NCBI GenBank assembly: GCA_018806915.1
Contig: JAGKQI010000069.1
Coordinates: forward strand, 558,001-622,000
Direction of reading: 5' to 3'
Source of the DNA: Phytophthora colocasiae
Taxonomy: Eukaryota > Oomycota > Peronosporomycetes > Peronosporales > Peronosporaceae
Length of the DNA stretch: 64,000 nucleotides
A program made the position numbers and the translations under genes. The notes below the pieces were generated by a model. That model searched no databases. It saw only the letters and a list, made by a program, of their open reading frames with translations, and was not told the DNA's origin. Positions 41,844 through 51,425 of the stretch are shown in pieces (positions within the stretch are counted from its first letter, which is position 1; every line of letters starts with the position of its first letter).

Positions 41844-44237
41844 ATGGCGAATAAAACGCAAGAGACAGCACGGAAACGGGTCACGAGGAAGAAAGCGACG
41901 CGATCGCAAAGCTCGAAGAGAGGACAATCGCGACATCGCGAGGAGGCTATTGCCGGGGGCGACCAGCACAGCAGCAATGAAGCAACGATCAGTCCTGAGG
42001 AATACGAAGATAAAAGTGCTGTACCCGCAGAAGTAGAAGAAGAATCAGCAGTCATGACGAGGAGCCAAGCACGGAAGGAGTGGAGAGAAGCAGAACGCTT
42101 CTTGGCTAATGCTGCAGCTTCGGGAGAAGGGCAGACGGCATTTCGCAGTGGACGAGAACTTATTAGCGCTGTACTTGGAGAACTACCGATGCACACGGAA
42201 GACGAGCAGCCGCGAGTAGTACGACTGGATGCCGCCCCGGGCTCTGGACGACAAGAGACCGCTAACGTTGCAGCCGAGGAACATGGCGACGATGGACCAG
42301 TACGCGAAAATGCCCCACATGCAGCTGAAGATGAACCTGAGGAAGAGGCACAGGAGCGACAACCAACGGAGGTAGAGACCATGGCAGCCGCACTCCAGGA
42401 GCTTCGTGAAGAAGTTCGACGGCTACGGTTAAGACGTAATGAACCGGGGCCTCGTTACGAAGAGCAGCAAGCTGCAGAAAACGAAGATCGGGACCGGCAG
42501 GCACACCAACCCCTCCAGCACAACATTAGACGAGCTGATGACGAAGATGCCCGACAACCCAACCGACGTAGGTCGCGAGAACGGAGACGGCAAGGAGGAT
42601 CTCAAGGTCGACGAGAGCCGCCACCCCGGCGACAACCTGAACGGCGACGGCAAGAATCACCGGGAGATGACGACCCATCATCATCCTCTAGCAGTGGAAG
42701 CGACTCCGATGACCATGGAAGACGTGGAACCGGACGACAACAAAGGCACCGAAGCAGTTCGGAAGACAGTTCCAGTAATGAATCAGGCGAGCGTGAACGG
42801 ATCCGGCGACAACGTGAACGACGCGATCACCGAGAACCTCGGAGAGGAAGACGAGACCAACGCAGATCACCACGACGGGAACGACGTCGAGATCGTCATG
42901 AAACGCGAGGGCGACGAAGAGGAAACGTCAAGGACTTGGAACTACCAACGTTCACCCCTACGACGGGAGCGACAGTATCGACTTGGACGGACCGCATCGA
43001 CTTGGCATTGCAAGGCGCTAAAGAATCAGGACGTGGAGAATGGAGTGATCACGCTCTCTACTTTATTCTCGGGAATAAACTCATGGGTGAAGCTGCAAGT
43101 TGGTGGGTAGACTTCAATCGCAGACTGACAGACAACCAACGCACATGGACACACCTGAAACAAGCTCTGTTACGACGATACGGACCGAAGGAAGACATCT
43201 CACTAGCGGAGTATCGAGTGAACACCAGGTCGAGAGGTGCGAAGGAATCACATGCTGATTATGCAGCCGCGTTACGAAAAGCAGCAGGACGAAGTCGCGT
43301 TAGTGAACGTGTACTGATGGCACAATTCTACCGCGGCATGGACAAAACTACGCGTCAACTAGTGAAGCAACAGGAGCCGGAGAATTTGGAAGAGGCGGTG
43401 ATTAAAGCAACGGAGATCGACGACCCGATGGAAAATCTGGCACAACTGGCACCGACTAGCCAAACTACGACGGCGACGACGACCGAGACAAGCACAACGG
43501 ACGGTATAACAGTGAGATCGGTGACTTTGCCAGGCGTGGGAAGTGTGTACGTTCCGGTATCTGGTACTGCGGAAGGGATCAAGAACTATGCAGCTGTGGA
43601 TCCAGATGGCCTCGTCCTCTATACGAATCCGAAAGGAGCATGGAACATCATAACTGGAAAATACGAGTTACCGGCAGGACGAAAGTGGAATTCAAGGTAC
43701 TGGGCGGAGCCTACAACTCACAAGCGTGCGAAGGTGAAGAAGACAGAAGGTCGGCCCCGTGAACGGAAACAGCGATCGCGACGAGAAGTAGATTCGTCGG
43801 ATGATGATGAACGAGATATACCGTCTCACAAGGTGACCAAGGCACGACGAACGACGGACACCAGCGATGAGGAGTACGAGCCGAAGCTTAGGAAGAAAGT
43901 CAAATCCAAGCGTACAGTGGATTCCAGCGATGATGAGCGAGCCGTGAAACCCCAGAAGAAGTTGAAGGCCGCGGTACGACAAGTACTTGCTGAAGAAGGC
44001 AAGAAACAGCGAACGCCGACGAAGTCTCCACCCGGCGGAACTAGTTGTCGTATCTGTGGGCAGAGTGGTCATTGGGCTGCATACTGTACCATCGGACCGA
44101 AGTGTTATGCTTGCAACCAGCGAGGACACATGGCGCGAGACTGTCCGGACGCTGAAGCCAAGGCCAGGAACGACGAGTACATGGCGAAACGGAACGAGAA
44201 ACCAAAGTCGGCGGAAAACGAGAGCGGGACATTGTAA
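41844..44237 (+). CDS. gag: Gag polyprotein of the Gypsy element
   Basis: Open from 41781; the ATG at 41844 (MANKTQETARKR) is a sensible start, giving about 797 residues. Order: charged N-terminus; a helical acidic stretch; a long Arg/Ser-Asp-rich region (bases about 42560-42930, RRRSRERRRQGG and SSSSSSGSDSDD); the retrotransposon capsid domain (WSDHALYFILGNKLMGEAASWWVDF...ESHADYAAALRKAAGRS); a linker with three acidic phospho-site-like units (VDSSDDDE, DTSDEEYE, VDSSDDE); and two CCHC knuckles, CRICGQSGHWAAYC and CYACNQRGHMARDC. The 3' end overlaps the pol frame by about 80 bases in the -1 direction. Confidence 0.9.
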   Translation: MANKTQETARKRVTRKKATRSQSSKRGQSRHREEAIAGGDQHSSNEATISPEEYEDKSAVPAEVEEESAVMTRSQARKEWREAERFLANAAASGEGQTAFRSGRELISAVLGELPMHTEDEQPRVVRLDAAPGSGRQETANVAAEEHGDDGPVRENAPHAAEDEPEEEAQERQPTEVETMAAALQELREEVRRLRLRRNEPGPRYEEQQAAENEDRDRQAHQPLQHNIRRADDEDARQPNRRRSRERRRQGGSQGRREPPPRRQPERRRQESPGDDDPSSSSSSGSDSDDHGRRGTGRQQRHRSSSEDSSSNESGERERIRRQRERRDHREPRRGRRDQRRSPRRERRRDRHETRGRRRGNVKDLELPTFTPTTGATVSTWTDRIDLALQGAKESGRGEWSDHALYFILGNKLMGEAASWWVDFNRRLTDNQRTWTHLKQALLRRYGPKEDISLAEYRVNTRSRGAKESHADYAAALRKAAGRSRVSERVLMAQFYRGMDKTTRQLVKQQEPENLEEAVIKATEIDDPMENLAQLAPTSQTTTATTTETSTTDGITVRSVTLPGVGSVYVPVSGTAEGIKNYAAVDPDGLVLYTNPKGAWNIITGKYELPAGRKWNSRYWAEPTTHKRAKVKKTEGRPRERKQRSRREVDSSDDDERDIPSHKVTKARRTTDTSDEEYEPKLRKKVKSKRTVDSSDDERAVKPQKKLKAAVRQVLAEEGKKQRTPTKSPPGGTSCRICGQSGHWAAYCTIGPKCYACNQRGHMARDCPDAEAKARNDEYMAKRNEKPKSAENESGTL

Positions 44238-47200
44238 GGGGAGTACGATGTCCGACAAGTAACCGGAATCCCCAGCGACCGGAAGTAGTGGACCGGAGAG
44301 CGATAGTAACGACAACCGCGAACACCAGGAGTATACCAAGCACAGCGTCGTGTGAGGATCGGCAACAAAAGAATGATGAGAAGTCCAAGAAGGATACCAG
44401 CGAGACGGGTGACGAGACGCCGAAGAACGAGGTAATCACGGACGAACCAACGAGACGAAGGGCGGTGACGGCGGAGATACTGAAAGACGCAGTCGAAGAG
44501 GACGTTGAGCGGTCTTCCCAGTATGTGTCTACGATACGTCCGACGATGATGGCAGTACGCTACGTGCGTGCTGATCGTGAAAATGAAGAACGAGAATGGA
44601 GTGTCAACGTGACCCGCGGTGGCGTTCAGGTGGGCGTAACTGGAGGGGGCGCGAGCGAGCAGTTTGACGACGATGGAGCTAGAGATGGCTTGAATAACCA
44701 GAGAATTGATACTGAAGCCCTAAAGAAGCCAACAACGTGTGTTACGACGGGAGTGCCCGATCGACAGTTCCCTAGCGATGCAGTGGATCTAGACGAGTCT
44801 GCAGGGAGTGATCCGTCATCAACGAACAGGAGCGTTGAGAGTACCAGCAGGACGACAAAGGATCTGGTGCAGGGTCTAGATGTAAAGAGTCTTCGGAAGG
44901 CACGGAAAACCGCTAGGAAGGTTGCCAAGCGGCAGAAAGCGAAAGCACGATTGATCAGACGACGATGCGAAGACCCGGAAATCGAAGCCCAACGGAATGA
45001 TGCAGCAGCAGCCATAAGTAGTAAACGGCGAAGAGAAGCGAATGAAGCGTGGGAAGCGTTCGAACTGCGCAAACAACGACGACAACTGGACGGAGAAATG
45101 GCAGTCGAAGTCTTGCGAACTGTGGATACTGCACTAGTTAGTTTGGTAAAACAACGACAGACCGCACAAGCACTCACCAGTGAGCAGCCAGCAAATCAAG
45201 TTGAATACGTTGAGGCTGACGATGGCTTACCGACAGCTTTAATGAACGTGAACGGCGAGGGACGAAAAGTAAAGCTTGATAGTGGTGCGCGATATACCGT
45301 GGCGGGCACTGACTGGATGAAGTACGGCGATTGGGTGTCCAACCGAGCTCCTGTTGACTATGTGGAGGGCATTGGAGGATTCTTGCTTGATGTTATTGGC
45401 GTGTGGCGGTTTACCTTCGAAACAGTGTTCGGTGAAGAATTAGCGATCGATGCGTGCATTATTGCTGGCTGTGGGAACGAGTTTCTATTGGGGGTGGATT
45501 TCATGCAAGCACACGGAGCAACCATGGACTTTCAGCAACAAGAAGTGCGATATGTTGAAGAAGGGCGAACAGTAGTGATTCCATTCAAGACTCACGATAG
45601 CGATGGAGCAGCTAGGGTCGCAACTGTGCGGATGATTAGCCGGACGGAGATCGCTGGTAATACAGTGACACCAGTGGAAGTTGCCGTTCCTGCCGAGGAT
45701 GGTGAGCGAGGTGTGTTTCTACCGACGAGACACATTGGCTCGGTGCTTCTAGCAGCGACCGTGACTACTGCGAGGAATGGGAGAGCGTGGATACCAGCTA
45801 TCAATACGAACACGAAATCAGCGAAGATACCCAACAAGAAACAGCTCGGAACGTGGATACCTGTTGACGATGAGGTGGAGATTCTTACGATGAATGGGCA
45901 ACTGGATACTGAACGAGTGGAACACTGGTTAAGCGAACTAGGTGATTGCGAAACGCCACTACCGAATGAAAATGAAGTGGACATTGGGAGCGACGATCCG
46001 AAAACGAGAGAGTTGGTGCTGAAATTACTGCGGGCTTACCGAACGTTGACGGCGAACACTAGCGAGTGCCCACCTGCAACAACGTTGGACGTTCACCATC
46101 ACATTGATACCGGTTCAGCTTCACCAATCATGCTCAAACGAAGACGCCAAGCACAGACGGATGACGGCATCATTGATGAAAACGTGGAGAAGATGCTGAA
46201 GGCCGGCGTAATTGAGGAAGGAAATGGCGGATGGGGGTTTCCAGTTGTTCTTGTGCGAAAGAAGGACGGAGAAGTGCGCTTTTGTGTCGATTACAGAGCT
46301 CTCAATAAGATCACTAAGAAGGATGTTTACCCTCTTCCCCGAATTGACGAAACTTTGGAGGCATTAGGTGGTGCCTTGTTGTTCACGACGTTAGATCTTC
46401 GAGCAGGGTACTGGCAGATCCTGGTGGCGCCTGAAGACCGGGACAAAACGGCTTTCACCACCAAGAGGGGACTGTATAGATTTGTACGTATGCCCTTTGG
46501 ATTAACGAATGCACCATCAACCTTTCAGCGACTGATGAATGGAGTTTTACGAGGTCTCACTTGGTCTACTTGCCTAGTATACCTAGATGACATCGTAGTT
46601 TTTACGAGAGGCGGCATCGAACGACACATTGTAGAGTTAGCTGCGGTGTTAGAACGGTTGGAGAGAGCAGGACTTACGCTCAAACTGAAGAAGTGTAAAT
46701 TCGCGACCCAGACAATGGAGTACTTGGGCCACGAACTCAGTAGCGACGGGGTGAGACCATTGGACCGGTTAGTTTCTGCGGTACGAGACTTCCCGACACC
46801 TAGCGATGCTGTCGAAGCAAAGAGGTTTGCTCACTTGGCAGGTTACTATCGACGATTTGTTAGCGGTTTTGGTACGATCATGTCCCCTATCACGAAATTA
46901 CTACGGAAGAACGTTGTTTGGGAATGGGGAGATGCACAGAAGACAGCTTTTGAACGTGTGAAGGATATCCTAACTGCGAAACCTCTGTTAGTTTATCCAG
47001 ACTTCCGGTTACCATTTCGCGTAGTGACGGATGCGAGTAAAGTTGGATTGGGTGCATGCTTGATGCAGGACCGAGGCGAAGGTTGGCAACCAGTAGCGTA
47101 CGCGAGTAAGGTGAACAGTGAAAAGGAGGGAAAGTATGGAATCACGGAGTTAGAATGCTTCGCTGTCGTGTGGGCCATTAAACTCTTTCGACCTTACTTG

Positions 47201-50017
47201 TATGGGCGCAAATTCGAGATCATCACAGATCATGCCGCGTTGAAATGGCTAATGACGAGCACAAATTTGACTGGAAAACTACATCGGTGGGCGCTTACAT
47301 TGCAGGAGTTCGATTTTGAGGTACACTATCGCCCAGGTGCTACGAATGTTGTCGCTGATGCATTATCGAGGGCACCAGTAGCAGCTAAGGTGGGAGCAGC
47401 GGTAGGACGGCGACGACGAACACGACGAGAAAGACTACCACGAACGACTCGAAGAACTACCGGGATTACGGACGGGAACGCACAGGCGGCGGTTGCGGAG
47501 CACGAGGAACAGACGCCGAGTATTTCAGGACCAGCGGTGAATAACCAGAGCACGGACACGAGTAAGCATGACGACGATGTAGGTGCCGTGGTCGAAAGTT
47601 TAATCAGTACTATCGTGAACGAGACTGTGACACCCTTGACTTCACCCGAGGCAATGCGTGATGAACGGAAACGTCGAGCTGGACGACCAAAAGGAGAACG
47701 AACCGCAAAACCTGCAGTGAACGACGTAGAACGGCCCATGACGAGAGCTGAAAAACGCCGGAGAGAACGAATGACAATCGACGAACCGTCGGTATCGAAC
47801 GAAGCGACAGACAACATGAGAGGACGAAGCAATGACTTGACTACCAAGGCCGTAGACGAAGTGACGGTAACGACGATGACACCGAAACCAACGATGACCA
47901 CGGATGCAGTAGAAACACCGACCGCGACGACAGGAACCACTCCAGCGAGAGAGTCGACGACGAATCCGACGACAAAAGCGACGATGAGTAATAGCCCTAC
48001 CAGCAGAAGGAGACGGCAAAAGACAGTGACGTGGGCGGACGGCGTGGATTTCAATGAGAGTGAGCCACTCGTAGTACAAGCAGAACCAACGACGAATACG
48101 GAAGTGACGCGTTCTTGGACTAACAACAATAACCAGACGGACGCACGAGAATCGGGAGAACGTGGGAGTGATCCACCACGGTTAACTACGGATGATAATG
48201 CACGGGACCAAGACCTCAGTGTTAAACGACGAAAAACCCCGAGAGACAAGACGAATGAGACCTTACAGTCACGTACGAGAACCTCGAAGGAAGATTTACG
48301 GCACATGCGTGATGTAGAAGCTGTACGACACCAACGAAAGAGGGAACCAACGCTACAGTTGACCGACGCAGAGATCATGGAAGAACAATCGAAAAGCAAG
48401 ATGGTACAGCAAATGTTACGAGCTGGGAATCATCACGGACGAACTATTAGCAAGGTGTTTGGTCTGGTTGTGGTGGAGACGCCTAACCAACGAAGGATAG
48501 TATTACCACCGGCGTTATGGGCAACAGTGTTCAAGGAATGTCATGACAGTGTGTGGTCGGGACATCTCCGTGCAGCTCACACGTATGCAAGGATTGCACA
48601 ACAGTATTGGTGGCCGAAGTTGAAAGACGAAGTTCGACGATGGGTACTTGGATGCCAGGAATGTGGGAGTAGGAAAGCACGACCACGAGAAGTAGTGCCG
48701 CCATTACGAAGTATTCGTGGAGGCGATGTCGGTGACAGATGGGCACTTGATGTAGCAGGCCCGCTACCAGCAACTGACGGAGGAGAACGATATGTGATCG
48801 CAGCAGTGGAATATGTGACGCGTTACGCAGTGGCGATTGCAGTGAAGGACCATACAGCAGAGAATATCGCCGATTTTCTGATGAAGCAGGTAGTACTTCG
48901 GTTCGGGCCATTCCGAGAGATCCTGACGGACGGTGCGCCTGAGCTAGTCGGAAAAGTGATCGAAGAATTGGTGATTTTGTTGCAGGCACAGCAGATTAAT
49001 CCTGTTCCTTATAGGCCACAGATGATCGGGCTTGTAGAGAGATTTCATAGGACGTGGAAGGACTGTGTTGCTACTTACATGAGCGACGAACGACAACGAG
49101 ATTGGGATACGTGGGTGGACTACGCTGTGTACGCGTATAACTCGGGACGACACTCCACCGTGTTACTTTCGCCGAATGAACTAATGATGGGGCGACGTCT
49201 ACGAGCTCCCAATGAACTTTTGCGCGCTACACGAGTTACAGAGACTGGCGATCTCGTTAAACACCACCAGAAACTCCTGGATACGTTGAAGGATGCTCAT
49301 GAATGTGCTGAACGGGCGAGAATGCGGGAACAGCGACGACAAGCGCGTTACTATGATAGGAAGGTGCGTACGAAGCGGAACTTTGAACCAGGAGATCGAG
49401 TTTGGATGTTTCGACCTCCGAGAGGCCCTAAAGCTTCCAAGTTCGTACATCAATGGATAGGACCTCTACGAGTGGTGGAATCGGCGGGTTACGAGAATTT
49501 CTTGGTCGAACGAGAAGATGATGGACAAGAACACGAGCAATTTATAGCTCACGTTTCGTTTCTGGTGACTTACCGACGGCCGACAGTACTTTTGGAGGCA
49601 GCAGCTCGAGACTTGGAGGAGCAGCTTGAATATGAAGCCGGACGCGTACGGGAAGAGAATGACGAGACGACAGAGTCGCCTGTACGAACAGCGACGGCTC
49701 CTGTTAATACAGCCATTCCGCGACAGGGTCAGAAGCGAGACGCAACAACAGTGGCGAACGAGGGCGCAGGCGACCACAACAACGAGTTATTGGTGGAGGT
49801 TCGACGACGACGACGAAGAAACCGCGCTGGACAATACGTGTTGGAATACCAGTTGCGACCAAAGGATAACCGGGTGCGACGGCAAAGAACTGAACCAGGC
49901 AATGACCGACACGAATCAAGCGACAATGAAGGACGATGGTATTCCGTCACCGAATACGATGAACTGTTTAACCGCGGCAAGGTCGTGGAAGACCTTGGAG
50001 TGGATGGAGGCGTGTAA
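44156..50017 (+). CDS. pol: Pol polyprotein of the Gypsy element (PR-RT-RH-IN)
   Basis: The frame is open from 44156, overlaps gag to 44237 in the -1 frame and stops at the first bases of the 3' LTR. No ATG is needed if made by -1 frameshifting; GGAAAAC at 44213-44219 is a possible but non-standard shift site. Domains: retropepsin with LDSGA (about 45278); RT with FCVDYRALN and YLDD (about 46580); RNase H with VTDASK and ITDHAALKWL; a ~300-residue low-complexity linker; integrase with a zinc-binding HHCC region, catalytic DVAG, LTDGAPE and GLVERFHRTWK; then a basic C-terminal region. All catalytic residues I can check are intact. Confidence 0.93.
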   Translation, partial: SQGQERRVHGETERETKVGGKRERDIVRGVRCPTSNRNPQRPEVVDRRAIVTTTANTRSIPSTASCEDRQQKNDEKSKKDTSETGDETPKNEVITDEPTRRRAVTAEILKDAVEEDVERSSQYVSTIRPTMMAVRYVRADRENEEREWSVNVTRGGVQVGVTGGGASEQFDDDGARDGLNNQRIDTEALKKPTTCVTTGVPDRQFPSDAVDLDESAGSDPSSTNRSVESTSRTTKDLVQGLDVKSLRKARKTARKVAKRQKAKARLIRRRCEDPEIEAQRNDAAAAISSKRRREANEAWEAFELRKQRRQLDGEMAVEVLRTVDTALVSLVKQRQTAQALTSEQPANQVEYVEADDGLPTALMNVNGEGRKVKLDSGARYTVAGTDWMKYGDWVSNRAPVDYVEGIGGFLLDVIGVWRFTFETVFGEELAIDACIIAGCGNEFLLGVDFMQAHGATMDFQQQEVRYVEEGRTVVIPFKTHDSDGAARVATVRMISRTEIAGNTVTPVEVAVPAEDGERGVFLPTRHIGSVLLAATVTTARNGRAWIPAINTNTKSAKIPNKKQLGTWIPVDDEVEILTMNGQLDTERVEHWLSELGDCETPLPNENEVDIGSDDPKTRELVLKLLRAYRTLTANTSECPPATTLDVHHHIDTGSASPIMLKRRRQAQTDDGIIDENVEKMLKAGVIEEGNGGWGFPVVLVRKKDGEVRFCVDYRALNKITKKDVYPLPRIDETLEALGGALLFTTLDLRAGYWQILVAPEDRDKTAFTTKRGLYRFVRMPFGLTNAPSTFQRLMNGVLRGLTWSTCLVYLDDIVVFTRGGIERHIVELAAVLERLERAGLTLKLKKCKFATQTMEYLGHELSSDGVRPLDRLVSAVRDFPTPSDAVEAKRFAHLAGYYRRFVSGFGTIMSPITKLLRKNVVWEWGDAQKTAFERVKDILTAKPLLVYPDFRLPFRVVTDASKVGLGACLMQDRGEGWQPVAYASKVNSEKEGKYGITELECFAVVWAIKLFRPYLYGRKFEIITDHAALKWLMTSTNLTGKLHRWALTLQEFDFEVHYRPGATNVVADALSRAPVAAKVGAAVGRRRRTRRERLPRTTRRTTGITDGNAQAAVAEHEEQTPSISGPAVNNQSTDTSKHDDDVGAVVESLISTIVNETVTPLTSPEAMRDERKRRAGRPKGERTAKPAVNDVERPMTRAEKRRRERMTIDEPSVSNEATDNMRGRSNDLTTKAVDEVTVTTMTPKPTMTTDAVETPTATTGTTPARESTTNPTTKATMSNSPTSRRRRQKTVTWADGVDFNESEPLVVQAEPTTNTEVTRSWTNNNNQTDARESGERGSDPPRLTTDDNARDQDLSVKRRKTPRDKTNETLQSRTRTSKEDLRHMRDVEAVRHQRKREPTLQLTDAEIMEEQSKSKMVQQMLRAGNHHGRTISKVFGLVVVETPNQRRIVLPPALWATVFKECHDSVWSGHLRAAHTYARIAQQYWWPKLKDEVRRWVLGCQECGSRKARPREVVPPLRSIRGGDVGDRWALDVAGPLPATDGGERYVIAAVEYVTRYAVAIAVKDHTAENIADFLMKQVVLRFGPFREILTDGAPELVGKVIEELVILLQAQQINPVPYRPQMIGLVERFHRTWKDCVATYMSDERQRDWDTWVDYAVYAYNSGRHSTVLLSPNELMMGRRLRAPNELLRATRVTETGDLVKHHQKLLDTLKDAHECAERARMREQRRQARYYDRKVRTKRNFEPGDRVWMFRPPRGPKASKFVHQWIGPLRVVESAGYENFLVEREDDGQEHEQFIAHVSFLVTYRRPTVLLEAAARDLEEQLEYEAGRVREENDETTESPVRTATAPVNTAIPRQGQKRDATTVANEGAGDHNNELLVEVRRRRRRNRAGQYVLEYQLRPKDNRVRRQRTEPGNDRHESSDNEGRWYSVTEYDELFNRGKVVEDLGVDGGV
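47400..48290 (+). other. Unusually long RNase H-integrase spacer in pol
   Basis: About 300 residues between the RNase H end (ADALSRAP) and the integrase zinc region. It is rich in Thr, Arg, Asp and Asn, with no fold I recognise; it contains RRRRQKTVTWADG-like sequence near 48006. Confidence 0.7.
49999..50012 (+). promoter_or_regulatory. Purine-rich tract before the 3' LTR (polypurine tract)
   Basis: AGTGGATGGAGGCG abuts the LTR start TGTAATA, the expected place of the plus-strand primer. It has two pyrimidines, so it is an imperfect tract. Confidence 0.5.
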
Positions 50018-50898
50018 TATGCCTGACTTGCAGATGGGTGTGAACCTGGGTTCTGACATCCCACAGCAGCCAGTGAGTGCGAAAGATCTTAGCGGAGACC
50101 TTGAAGTGGATCGCAGGAGCACCAATGAGAAGAACGCTCACGAAGATGTACGAGGACAGGCCCATGTTGAAGATGCGACTGACTGGGATGCCAGCCGGAC
50201 GCAATGAAGGACTTCCGAATTTGCCGAGCAGAACGCAGTCCGGAATTTGCCGCGTAGGGCACACTTCCGAAATTGCCGTGTGAGACGCAAGTTCCGAGTT
50301 TGCGGAGTGAGACGCAGTACGAGTAGACGAGCGAGAAGCACTTCGAGTTGGCGGTGTGTCAGCTACGAAGGGAGTTGAGACAACAACGAGTGGAGACCGG
50401 AAGGACCACTTTAAACGACGAGGACCAGTGGTGGAAGCTGGAAGTGGAGACAACCACGAGCAGGTCAGGGACCAGCTTACAAACGACGAGGGGCAGCGAA
50501 AGCTGTTGAGGAGAAAGAGAGAGACGTTGAGACAACAACGGGTGGATATAAGAGATCCCCATCAAACGACGAGGGTCCGCAGCAAGAGCTGTTGACAAGT
50601 GGAGACAACCACAAGTGGTGTTGCGAGAACCGCTTACAAACGCCGAAGTGGCAGCGAGTTAGCTGTGAGGGACCGCCCGAAGAAGCGGAACAGAGGAAAG
50701 TAGTGTATATCATTACATTAATATAAGTAGGCAGTTCTCGTTGACGAACGACGAACGAGCCGGCGCGGTGAACCGAGCCAGGAGACGAGTAGCTAACGTT
50801 GAAGAGTGTCCTTTGACACCCGATCCTTGGGCACACCACCCAGCGCAGCACACGAGCGACGACCCGCTGACTGGCAGTGAGAGAGTAAACCTGTTACA
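50013..50898 (+). repeat. 3' LTR of the intact Gypsy element
   Basis: Same sequence as 40896-41781; ends TTACA followed by GCAG. Confidence 0.95.
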
Positions 50899-50902
50899 GC
50901 AG
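50899..50902 (+). repeat. Target site duplication, right (GCAG)
   Basis: Pairs with 40892-40895; 4 bp rather than the 5 bp usual for Ty3/Gypsy. Confidence 0.75.
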
Positions 50903-51280
50903 AATAGAACGCCTACTTCCTTGTTAGCAATATTGCGTGCTTTGAAATTAACCCTTAAATCACAGACGGAAGGGATGGTTGGCCAACAGAGCTCGACATT
51001 AATCTCTCTTTGTTTGCACAGACCGCATTTCAAGCACCATGGGCAAAAGCAAACGTCGAAACTACACTATCATAGGAGGGTCGGGCCTACACCATCACAG
51101 CAAAGTGAACCCTGATCTCGCCCGACAAACATTGCATTTTTGTTCGTTGTATAACGCCTAGGCGTTTAAACCGAATATTTGCTTAACATAGTAATATAGC
51201 GCCTAGTCGCAGTGTGCGGGGCAAGACGGTAGGCGCACGTGCAGGGACGGGGGGGGGGGGCAAACCAAAATATTACAAAT
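50903..51280. other. Flank between the Gypsy element and older repeats
   Basis: No supported gene. A 40-codon frame from the ATG near 51039 (MGKSKRRNYT) is too weak to call. A run of 12 G lies at 51249-51260. Confidence 0.45.
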
Positions 51281-51425
51281 GCAGCGGGGTTGCGTAGGTG
51301 TGCAGGAATTTTAGTTGCAAGGCGCTAGCCTTCGGTTCTTTGTAGTCCACTAAATACGGGACTCACAGAATCAGTGTCCCTATAATAAAGGACTGAGTGC
51401 AAACTGACTTTTATTGCCCTAATCC
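51281..51425 (+). repeat. Dispersed repeat B, shorter copy (LTR-like)
   Basis: Starts GCAGCGGGGTTGCGTAGG and ends ATTGCCCTAATCCT; the same blocks (CTAGCCTTCGGTTCT, TAGTCCACTAAATACGGGACT, CAGTGTCCCTATAATAAAGGA) recur at 58206-58414 with extra segments. The AATAAAG suggests a 3' transcript end, as in an LTR. Confidence 0.75.

Larger units (their letters stand above)
40896..50898 (+). mobile_element. Intact Ty3/Gypsy LTR retrotransposon, 10,003 bp
   Basis: Two 886-bp LTRs in direct orientation, TG...CA ends, a 4-bp target duplication, a TGG start right after the left LTR (41782) suitable for a tRNA primer, gag and pol ORFs without internal stops, and pol order protease-RT-RNase H-integrase, which defines Ty3/Gypsy. 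The only LTR difference I found is A (near 41527) versus C (near 50644), so insertion was recent. The plus strand is poor in T and rich in ACGA words. Confidence 0.95.

Noticed and set aside
47326..48399. 357-codon minus-strand ORF inside the Gypsy pol
   Set aside because: It mirrors the low-complexity Thr/Arg spacer; Ser/Val/Leu-rich composition is the reverse complement of that bias.
51039..51161. 40-codon frame MGKSKRRNYT... after the intact Gypsy element
   Set aside because: Too short, no recognisable family, and in repeat-rich DNA.
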